Shown here piece by piece: positions 61,201-64,000 of a stretch of DNA of 64,000 bases. Within the stretch, counting starts at the first letter, position 1, and every line of letters starts with the position of its first letter. Source of the DNA: Psococerastis gibbosa (taxonomy: Eukaryota; Arthropoda; Insecta; Psocodea; Psocidae); NCBI GenBank assembly GCA_963971405.1, contig OZ020492.1, positions 21,606,204 through 21,670,203 of the forward strand, in the 5' to 3' direction. Made by a program: the position numbers and the translations under genes. The notes under the pieces were generated by a model that saw only the letters and a program-made list of their open reading frames with translations, made no database searches and was not told where the DNA came from.

Positions 61201-62597
61201 CTGCTTGGTTTGGGTTCAACAACTAAGTAGGGCCACTACGACCATTCTCACGTGTCAAGCGAGCCCTGGAGGGGCGAACTGCGTATTGCCCAATGGAACC
61301 ACGATAATGCTAGGCCCCGAAGGGGGCGGGGCCGCGAAGCGGTTCCAAGCCCCACTTGAGCCAGATAAATATTGCATTTGGCAGCCAAGTATCGCTTAAT
61401 GATTTCAAATGAGAATACATTTCAATTTAGTTTGATAGATTAGGTACCTGAGTATCCCTCTTTGCAGGCACACTGCACATCTTGTGTGTACGGATCCAAA
61501 ACACAGCTATCAGCATACGAGTGGCCAGACTCAAAGGATTCAGGACAAGGGCATGGTCGACAAGGAATATCTATTCCCAGTTGAGGAGCTCCATAATATC
61601 CCTCTAGGCAGCTGCAACCCACAAAAACTATGGATTAGAAAGAGCAATTGATAAAGAATATCTCATTCGAAATACGCCAGTGGCGGAATAAATTTTTATG
61701 CTATAAAAAAGATTGTTGGCAGATTCAATAAAAAACAAACCATGTAGTTATTTCAATGTCAAAGTTAAACAAAATAGTACAGCAAATAAGAACTAGGGGA
61801 AATATAACCTCAACCAGCACATTAAAAAGCATTACTTTCCCATTCGTCAAAGTAATATAATTGTTAGCCTATAGCCATTAAAATTATCTTGAACGACTTA
61901 CGCATCACAATGCTCGCCTTTGGTGAAGTCGCCACATGCAATGCATTCGCCTGTCCTAGGATTACAAGTCTGTGCATGACCATTGCACTCACATCGCTGA
62001 CAATCAGGAAAATTCCAAAATCCGATTTGACATTCGTCGCAAACGCGGCCATAAGTGTTGGCACGGCACTTGCATTGGCCTGTCTGAGGGTCACAAAAGT
62101 TGTCCAGAGCCAAAGAATTACAATCACAAGCTGAAATAAAAAGTTCATAATTATTTCACTTCAAGTTGTGAACTTTCTTCCTAGATTATAGGACTATCAC
62201 ATATAAGTAAGTTAGCTAAATGAACGTTAGAAGATTCCACATAATAGAATTCGTTAATTCACTAGCAGTGTCACATACCTAGACATCCTTCCGGGCCAAA
62301 GCCATAGGTCCCAGGGGCACAGCGGTCACACTGCCTGCCAACCACATTAGGCTTGCACTCACACTGACCCCCCAGTGGAGAACATTTGAAGCTTTTTGAA
62401 CCGGTAGGATCACAGTTACAGCTGAAAGATGCTTTGTTAACATAAGCTCCGATGCTTTGAAGCCACTTCGAACAGACCTTTGATATCGGTCCGTGGCTGG
62501 GCTCCAAAAACAACTCCCCACAGCGGTACCTTTGAAATTCTGCTGCATCTGGTGGAAGAAGAATCGGCAGTGCTTCTACCGTTGGGAACAGAACAAT
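40074..62597 (-). CDS. LanB1: Laminin beta chain (LanB1-like), C-terminal 1059 residues, 16 exons, N-terminus outside window
   Basis: Secreted basement-membrane subunit that trimerises with alpha and gamma chains. Exons (minus, 5' to 3'): 62597-62279, 62130-61902, 61611-61448, 59855-59631, 59403-59204, 55705-55609, 55120-54929, 54589-54418, 53547-53354, 53233-52995, 45648-45280, 44668-44505, 43952-43811, 43484-43305, 42790-42637, 40213-40074. All phases join. Domain order: end of the LF (laminin IV type B) domain, a series of LE modules (CDCDP...GQC-C...G--CD-C), coiled-coil domain II, cysteine-rich beta-knob (VCGKAAVCDDSCGGAGCGSC), coiled-coil domain I, and the terminal SEC-I-A with the cysteine used to link chains. 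The LF domain and the beta-knob identify a beta rather than gamma chain. The LamN domain and first LE modules must lie beyond 64000. Confidence 0.94.
40328..41845 (-). mobile_element. LINE-A 3' fragment (reverse orientation)
   Basis: In the last LanB1 intron. Matches LINE-A copy 2 from the RT region (near 25670) to the 3' tail: MPYETLLNHFLIPTLQTRRS, INTPNRRSRNNDL, the 3' UTR ending TTGCATATTATTGGAC, and a TTTA-rich tail at about 40330-40350. Many frame-breaking changes, and a separate small insertion at 41495-41620. Confidence 0.88.
41495..41620 (-). mobile_element. Small polyadenylated retroposed insert inside LINE-A fragment
   Basis: A T run of about 20 (41497-41516; poly-A on the minus strand), then about 100 bases including a (GT)n stretch at 41552-41570. 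CAGCAAATT occurs at both edges (about 41487-41495 and 41623-41631), as expected for L1-type or LINE-driven retroposition. The insert splits the FADD codons of the RT. Its source transcript is not recognised. Confidence 0.65.
41846..42636. other. LanB1 intron 15, remainder
   Basis: No gene; contains a C run at 42270-42279 and no recognised repeat. Confidence 0.4.
42637..42790 (-). CDS. LanB1: LanB1 exon 15 of the window (coiled coil)
   Basis: Reads LEELKMSYEEAANKLKKKDD then RRQFAKEKAKRLSQRATQLF and VNTNGKEKDLK. Charged heptad repeats of domain I. Phase 0 in, phase 1 out; acceptor TTTATTCAG, donor AAAG|GTTAGT. Confidence 0.9.
42791..43304. other. LanB1 intron 14
   Basis: Short intron, nothing recognised. 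Confidence 0.4.
43305..43484 (-). CDS. LanB1: LanB1 exon 14 (coiled coil)
   Basis: Sixty codons, phase 0 at both ends: ISSESSVAQTKANETLNYVQ, ALNDRVGLVKSLVFKNALNA, DEVQKEVNSANNEALLTQKS. Donor TCC|GTAAGT, acceptor TCTTTATAG. Confidence 0.9.
43811..43952 (-). CDS. LanB1: LanB1 exon 13 (coiled coil)
   Basis: VEAESILMVLHNVSEALEEA then SKAQDKADESIRRASSDIAA and AETDLTQ, resembling the KVTADMVKEALEEAEKAQ-AAEKAI segment of laminin beta domain I. Acceptor GGATTTCAG, donor CAG|GTTGTA. Confidence 0.9.
43953..44504. other. LanB1 intron 12
   Basis: No supported feature. Confidence 0.4.
44505..44668 (-). CDS. LanB1: LanB1 exon 12 (coiled coil)
   Basis: TRNMRINAAPNQVDNLALKI then NTAVNQLTNINTIISETDEE and KKVAGQIKDRAIAS. 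Corresponds to the segment shortly after the beta-knob helix. Acceptor TTTACGTAG, donor CCAA|GTAAGT. Confidence 0.88.
44669..45279. other. LanB1 intron 11
   Basis: Contains a short direct repeat TTAGGTAGTATA near 44985-45010; nothing else recognised. Confidence 0.4.
45280..45648 (-). CDS. LanB1: LanB1 exon 11 with beta-knob
   Basis: 123 codons, phase 0. Starts VCGKAAVCDDSCGGAGCGSC then GGISCDLGAVTKANESLELV: eight cysteines within about 25 residues, the cysteine-rich loop that interrupts the coiled coil only in beta chains. The rest is heptad coiled coil ending RALADD. Acceptor TTTTTCTAG, donor GAT|GTAAGT. Confidence 0.94.
45867..45885. repeat. (CT)n microsatellite
   Basis: About nine CT units in the large LanB1 intron 10. 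Confidence 0.8.
46641..47680 (+). pseudogene. LINE-E ORF1 with PHD finger, frameshifted
   Basis: MGDCAKCEKQLTETEVPSCA then ECFGSYHLECVN and, after a frameshift near 46750, GQCQVC: a C4HC3 PHD-type finger. Then coiled coil (KAIESKIDSLAVGLKKME; KNQNQWLNRELLKIKTDVND) and the conserved RKNNVEIHGLDI, IEACHRLKTP, VIIKFSNRKDAEEWLKKKRT, IFINENLTPFNKELFWQAR block shared with LINE-A. A second frameshift lies near 46985 and a C run at 47560-47574 follows. Both lie in homopolymers. Confidence 0.85.
47678..48910 (+). pseudogene. LINE-E ORF2 (endonuclease, start of RT), broken
   Basis: MKLNIFYCNARSLRTSFDKL, VVSESWVGEKEFNLF and SGGVALFIRQ are the N-terminal endonuclease motifs; the catalytic GDFN box has decayed to IGDIYQDLND, and DPGISDHKSISI keeps the D-H pair. 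Stops or frameshifts occur near 48005 and 48430. The linker before RT (QQELKSTNALLKSKIKTAKI, FWHIANSVVKPEKK) is kept. Inactive. Confidence 0.85.
48911..49429. other. LanB1 intron 10, unrecognised segment
   Basis: Open frames here (for instance through 49188) do not resemble any family recognised; the break from the LINE is abrupt at about 48900. Origin unknown. Confidence 0.3.
49430..49998 (-). mobile_element. Element F copy (reverse orientation)
   Basis: Reverse complement of the 29632-30275 element. The right end GCTTTCCTTATACTACGTAT / GAATAGGAAAGC is the palindromic terminus. Shared inner words are CAGACAGACAGAG, TTTCATCAAAATCCAC, AAACTATCGAGGGG and TTTAGTCATTTTTCATGAAAA. About 570 bp, non-coding. 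Left limit approximate. Confidence 0.78.
50270..51620 (+). mobile_element. Ty1/copia pol fragment (RT-RNase H), degraded
   Basis: RT: QRYKARLVARGFTQTPGIDF, DETFSPVVRTSTLRMLIAVA, RKLRIQHLDVVSAFLNGPLD, KKVYMKCPPGYSLPKTADGG, KIGFERLKLEPCVFVK, and the copia catalytic box as FADDVYVFAK. RNase H: DKFKMADCKPCSTPMRLQKI, RPDITYAVNKLSQYTSSPSQ, GYIVFMGSCPLIWGSKKQTA, VALSTAEADYMAYSE and, after a stop, IADFFTKAS near the end. Frameshifts near 50555 and 51195. Gag, protease and integrase are absent. A polypurine-like AAAGTTGGGGGA at about 51670 suggests the LTR began there. Confidence 0.9.
51680..51884 (+). other. Possible copia 3' LTR remnant
   Basis: Lies just after the polypurine-like tract that follows the copia RNase H. 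There is no second LTR copy in the window to compare, so the assignment depends on position only. Confidence 0.3.
51887..52427 (+). pseudogene. mariner transposase, internally deleted
   Basis: N-terminal HTH region: RWFKAFSEGREMFEDEARSG, RPSTAKLDENIDKERAFVRS, DRRLTVKMIAD. After about 52075 the middle of the protein, including the first catalytic Asp, is missing. The C-terminal part resumes with WVLNHDNAPCHTAMSINESL (second Asp), CDFFLFLRIKNELKGCQFGT (third Asp) and EFQHCFEE, one in-frame stop, then KSRLQRCINAQRNYIEG. A frameshift lies near 52205. IS630/Tc1/mariner superfamily (D,D34D). It cannot be active. Confidence 0.9.
52430..52994. other. LanB1 intron 10, 5' part
   Basis: AT-rich, with short TCTATTATAGA direct repeats near 52610-52640; no element boundaries recognised. 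Confidence 0.35.
52995..53233 (-). CDS. LanB1: LanB1 exon 10 (coiled coil)
   Basis: ALNLTRKAQKDSAIAESQVV then GHAEGIIVEAERNCKRASAL, HNRSQEAVAQVFSDNERKMY and LQERVQQLDSSIPGLNEK, running into the beta-knob exon in frame. Acceptor CTTATGCAG, donor AAG|GTAAAT. Confidence 0.9.
53354..53547 (-). CDS. LanB1: LanB1 exon 9 (coiled coil)
   Basis: ALRTAVSEQADRVNDATELS, KNTESNVKRSELELNEIKTK, VKELERAAEDLKENATRLQE, ANVEG: strong heptads of domain II with NAT and NTE sites. Acceptor TACTTTTTTAG, donor GAAG|GTTGTA. Confidence 0.9.
53652..54215. mobile_element. Foldback element with about 150-bp terminal inverted repeats, nested insert
   Basis: Left arm from GTACGGCCCGTAGGAAAG and GGCAGCCCGAAATTTA, right arm ending TAAATTTCGGGCTGCCAAT. 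The arms pair over about 150 bp (CATGCATCATATAATAAGG, TTTTCGAAATTGTAGTTT and complements). The centre carries the 53868-54000 repeat. The right tip is shortened compared with 58418-58788. Confidence 0.78.
53862..54005 (+). repeat. Short repeat shared with 6325-6480
   Basis: TTTAAGGGCGCGAGGCCACG, TTGTGGCATATGGGCCAAGA and AGAAAGGCTGAAAGTGAG match the 6.3 kb copy at roughly 9 in 10 bases by eye. It sits inside the foldback element with a T run on its left, suggesting a retroposed insertion. Confidence 0.6.
54418..54589 (-). CDS. LanB1: LanB1 exon 8 (start of coiled coil)
   Basis: KTNEMLSFAAEVKEVGVLGA, YTFEFNTMEKSIHEVQSLLN, NTVVSEDGLREIEAKV. Matches the start of laminin beta domain II (RT-R--E-A-E---TGVLGA-E). 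Acceptor TTTAATACAG, donor GTCAG|GTCAGA. Confidence 0.9.
54590..54928. other. LanB1 intron 7
   Basis: Short intron without recognised features. Confidence 0.4.
54929..55120 (-). CDS. LanB1: LanB1 exon 7 (last LE module)
   Basis: CDCDVRGSQTLQCNRNNGTC, VCVEGIGGDICNQCARGHLG, NAPNCSFCGECFKNWDDILS, NLH: the final LE module and the C-x2-C-x8-C start of the coiled coil, close to human beta-1 (CDCDPRG...CVCVEGVEG..CDKC). Acceptor TCTTTTCCAG, donor CATG|GTAATT. Confidence 0.94.
55121..55608. other. LanB1 intron 6
   Basis: No supported element. Confidence 0.4.
55609..55705 (-). CDS. LanB1: LanB1 exon 6 (LE module)
   Basis: YDGQCDCLPGFGSRRCDQCQ then ANHWGDPNKECH, matching the [26 protein letters not shown] module of laminin beta. 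Acceptor AATTTTCAG, donor CATA|GTAAGT. Confidence 0.92.
56319..57580 (-). pseudogene. Penelope reverse transcriptase, N-terminal half
   Basis: Starts in the right arm with DLRLAQLEEKMQMWLKSHSK, then after a stop near 57307 continues in KKLAQDNLTLTKADKGNSIV, ILPTQDYVSKVLDLISDEST, PSLFGLVKLHKPNQPIRPVV and SYNSAPVSKVAGFLNKHI, the conserved early RT blocks of Penelope-like elements. The frame stops at 56319 before the YADD catalytic box. Confidence 0.85.
57580..57840. repeat. SINE-like repeat inserted in the Penelope arm
   Basis: Matches 5420-5665 in reverse orientation and begins with (AGT)n at 57581-57602. The uninterrupted arm at 56190-56235 shows the pre-insertion sequence (AAGGTGTAACTGTCCTAGTGGG region on the minus strand), so the insertion limits are seen directly to within a few bases. 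Family unknown. Confidence 0.65.
58418..58788. mobile_element. Foldback element with about 160-bp terminal inverted repeats
   Basis: Tips GTGTACAACCCGTAGGAAAT and TATCCTACGGGCTGTACAC are inverted repeats; pairing continues through GGCAGCCCGAAATTTA / AAAGTTCGGGGTGCC, CATGCATCATATAAGG, TTTCAAAATTGTAGTT to a short centre near 58590. Same family as 53652-54215. Non-coding. No clear target duplication. Confidence 0.8.
58789..59203. other. LanB1 intron 5, 5' part
   Basis: Nothing recognised. Confidence 0.35.
59204..59403 (-). CDS. LanB1: LanB1 exon 5 (LE module)
   Basis: CVCSMLGANQTQEYCNRNTG, QCPCLPHVIGLECDDCEENH, WKIASGSGCEACDCDPVGSH, SRQCNA. Matches [26 protein letters not shown] of laminin beta. 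Acceptor TCATTTTCAG, donor GCG|GTAAGT; an NQT glycosylation site is present. Confidence 0.95.
59631..59855 (-). CDS. LanB1: LanB1 exon 4 (LE module)
   Basis: ARCDGCADNYFGNPEEPGGL, CQPCDCNSNVDISRPGNCDP, KTGKCLQCLYNTEGDHCEIC, KEKYFGDAINQQCT: close to the NIDTTDPEACD-ETG-CL-CLY-TEG-HC module of beta chains. Acceptor TATTTTTAG, donor ACCC|GTAAGT. Confidence 0.95.
59856..61447. other. LanB1 intron 3 with repeat fragments
   Basis: No gene. Two pol III B-box-like words are visible: GGTTCGAACC on the plus strand near 60364 (also palindromic) and GGTTCAAATCCC near 60607. Neither has a convincing A box, so at most they mark old SINE heads. A Helitron-like repeat follows at 60855-61350. Confidence 0.35.
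60855..61350 (+). mobile_element. Helitron-like non-autonomous repeat
   Basis: TCTATATATAAAAATGAATC then CCTTGGTCACGCCATCACGC and GTGAACGGCTGGACTGATTT resembles the 5' end of Helitron-type elements widespread in arthropods. GGGGCCGCGAAGCGGTTCC near 61330 could be the terminal hairpin. The typical CTRR end and A-T target were not confirmed. Assigned from recall of the family's 5' end. Confidence 0.45.
61448..61611 (-). CDS. LanB1: LanB1 exon 3 (LE module)
   Basis: CLEGYYGAPQLGIDIPCRPC, PCPESFESGHSYADSCVLDP, YTQDVQCACKEGYSG: matches the CRPCPCP-GP-SGRQFA-SC--D--T--L-C-C--GY-G module. Acceptor GGGTTGCAG, donor TCAG|GTACCT. Confidence 0.94.
61902..62130 (-). CDS. LanB1: LanB1 exon 2 (LE modules)
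   Basis: CDCNSLALDNFCDPQTGQCK, CRANTYGRVCDECQIGFWNF, PDCQRCECNGHAQTCNPRTG, ECIACGDFTKGEHCDA: parallels CNPVTGQCHC...[25 protein letters not shown]. Acceptor TTTATTTCAG, donor GATGC|GTAAGT. Confidence 0.95.
62279..62597 (-). CDS. LanB1: LanB1 first exon in the window (end of LF domain and LE module)
   Basis: IVLFPTVEALPILLPPDAAE, FQRYRCGELFLEPSHGPISK and VCSKWLQSIGAYVNKASFSC form the C-terminal end of the laminin IV type B (LF) domain. Then NCDPTGSKSFKCSPLGGQCE and CKPNVVGRQCDRCAPGTYGF GPEGC is the next LE module, near-identical to beta chains at PNVVGR-C--CAPGT-GFGP-GC. Acceptor TTTTTTACAG; earlier exons lie beyond the window. Confidence 0.95.
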
Positions 62598-63355
62598 CTG
62601 TAAAAAAAATTGCATGCATGTAAATATAAGGCATATATTGTGATTTCAAAAAAATACCTGATCTCAGAAGAGGCATGACTTTACAAAAATGAGTAGTCAC
62701 GAGTAGACATATCTTTAGATTCCACATTACTTTCTGAATCATTGAGTCGCAATCACATCATATCATCATAAAACGGCGATTTAGCCTTAACAGCTAGAAG
62801 TTGAGTAGACGCCCATTAACGCCGATCAATTTCTTTTTAGGAACGACAACAGCGGTTTTTATTGATCCCGGTTCTGTCAACCAGGTTCCCTAAACGTAAT
62901 ACCTCACCCTACAAATTATAAAAATTAGGCTGAATCCGAAGCGAATCGAGCTGCAGTCATACTACCATCACACAGTAAACAATAATATTATAAGTTAACC
63001 TCAGGTTGGGGCTTCATATTAGTAGTTGATCCCGAACCGGTCCAGGTTACTTAGGCATGCAAATTAGCCACATGATTTTCATTGTATCGCTTTTAGACTA
63101 ACGACAAATCCAAAGAACCGGTACGACTAAAACCGTACTTGCTTTCTTATTTATCAATTAGTATAGGTACTGTAATAGATTCATGGAAAATCATAGCCCC
63201 GTGATCTGCTACTTATGGATTTTCCTTATCTTAAAGCACTAGGTTGAAGGATGGATGGCTCAGTTGCATTGTCTAGAATGGGCAGACAAGTCATGCAACA
63301 TAATAATATTGGTACGCATTGCATTAGGGCACGGATTAACGATTATATTGTGGCG
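62598..63355. other. LanB1 intron, nothing recognised
   Basis: No gene; the left LTR boundary of the gypsy-type element must fall somewhere in the right part of this stretch or just after it. Confidence 0.35.
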
Positions 63356-64000
63356 TTCTTGAGTGCTGGCACCTTCTTTATTCTTTTGTTTTTGTTGATT
63401 TTCGCCACTGTGTTTTTCTTGTTTTGTTTTTTGGAGTTGCTTTTCAAAAGCAGATTAAAAATTGAGTTTCATTCAAAAATGAATTCTTCTTGGAATATAA
63501 CGAATTACCCCACATTGGTGACCCCGCAGAAGAACATTAAACCGGACACAGTGAGTAATAAGCAGCAAACTCAGACGAATTTGCGTCTGCCACCGTTCTA
63601 TACAAATAACATAACCATCTGGTTCCACCAGGTGGAGGCTATTTTCCAAAATGTTGGAATTAGCAATGATGAAAACGCCATGTTCAATCATCTTTTGGCA
63701 AATTTAGAGAGCAACATCGTCGAACCGGTTTCGGACATTTTTAGTGCGTCACCACTAGTCCTTCCCTACACTTATCTTAAAAATCGGCTGATGCAAACGT
63801 TCAGTTTGTCAGATACACAACGTATTCAGAAGCTTTTAGCAGATGTTCCCCTAGGTGACGAGAAGCCTTCCTCACTCTTGCACCGTTTGCGCCAATTTAA
63901 TGGGAATTTAGTGTCGGACAGTGTTCTACGCACAATTTTCCTACAACGACTCCCTGACAATGCGAGACAGATTTTGACCGCGTCCACTGAACCTCTGGAG
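63356..64000 (+). mobile_element. Ty3/gypsy-type (CsRn1-like) retrotransposon, 5' end
   Basis: Gag-coding sequence runs off the right edge. TGGTGACCCCG at 63516-63526 fits the start of a primer-binding site complementary to the 3' end of tRNA-Trp, as used by CsRn1-type elements; CACAT just before it could be the LTR end. The LTR start and target duplication cannot be placed because the other LTR is outside the window. Confidence 0.7.
63479..64000 (+). CDS. Gypsy-type Gag, N-terminal part (open at window edge)
   Basis: Continuous frame of 174 codons: LRLPPFYTNNITIWFHQVEA, IFQNVGISNDENAMFNHLLA, NLESNIVEPVSDIF, YLKNRLMQTFSLSDTQRIQK, LLADVPLGDEKPSSLLHRLR, DSVLRTIFLQRLPDNARQIL. This is the conserved LPPFW---P-LWF-QVEAQF ... 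LRTLWLQRLP capsid block of arthropod gypsy elements. The only upstream ATG in frame (63479) precedes the presumed primer-binding site, so the true start is uncertain. Confidence 0.78.
   Translation, partial: MNSSWNITNYPTLVTPQKNIKPDTVSNKQQTQTNLRLPPFYTNNITIWFHQVEAIFQNVGISNDENAMFNHLLANLESNIVEPVSDIFSASPLVLPYTYLKNRLMQTFSLSDTQRIQKLLADVPLGDEKPSSLLHRLRQFNGNLVSDSVLRTIFLQRLPDNARQILTASTEPLE

Noticed and set aside
61044-61399. Overlapping open frames in both directions near 61.1 kb
   Set aside because: No homology recognised, they lie in the Helitron-like repeat, and the frames overlap on opposite strands.
40074-62597. Laminin gamma (LanB2) identity
   Set aside because: An LF (type IV-B) domain end and a beta-knob are present, and the module sequences follow beta chains; gamma chains have a type IV-A domain and no knob.

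Overview
This is arthropod genomic DNA, almost certainly from an insect. Genes are split by GT-AG introns, both host genes have clear insect homologues, and the introns are packed with LINE, Penelope, hAT, mariner, copia and gypsy-type elements. The mix of transposons and the AT-rich background would suit a hemipteran, but that is only a guess. No tRNA, rRNA, CRISPR or prokaryotic feature was found.

Two host genes, both on the minus strand, can be assembled exon by exon with consistent phases. The first (3820-21358) is a BCL9/Legless homologue, the Wnt co-activator that bridges beta-catenin/Armadillo and Pygopus. Thirteen exons give a 1077-codon reading frame with HD1 (Pygo-binding) and HD2 (beta-catenin-binding, split over two exons). 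The second (40074-62597) is the 3' part of a laminin beta chain (LanB1-like). Sixteen exons encode the end of the LF domain, a row of LE (EGF-like) modules, coiled coil, the cysteine-rich beta-knob and the terminal cysteine, 1059 residues in all. Its N-terminal exons lie beyond 64000. Both reading frames appear intact.

Layout: 1-3800, decayed tandem duplicates of the last lgs exon and its downstream flank. 3820-21358, lgs, whose introns hold a LINE ORF1 fragment, a CR1/jockey-like LINE (LINE-A copy 1), a Penelope GIY-YIG fragment, a copia scrap, a 153-bp LINE stub with target-site duplication, SINEs and a hAT-type element close to a splice acceptor. 21.4-40 kb, an intergenic transposon region: hAT MITEs with 8-bp target duplications, LINE-A copy 2 (nearly intact), a decayed RTE-like RT, a PIF/Harbinger-like scrap, a minus-strand PHD-ORF1 LINE carrying nested insertions, and an RNase-H LINE between inverted duplicate arms. 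40-62.6 kb, laminin exons whose large introns hold a LINE-A 3' fragment, a second PHD-ORF1 LINE, copia, mariner, long-TIR foldback elements, a Penelope element with inverted 5' ends and a Helitron-like repeat. 63.3-64 kb, the start of a Ty3/gypsy element.

No novel multi-gene system is visible. The most informative observations are the tandem lgs 3'-end duplicates, a MITE family with target duplications and a paralogous empty site, an insertion in the Penelope element revealed by its uninterrupted inverted arm, a pre-miRNA-like hairpin at 6026-6115, and two LINE-A copies with unrelated 5' leaders.
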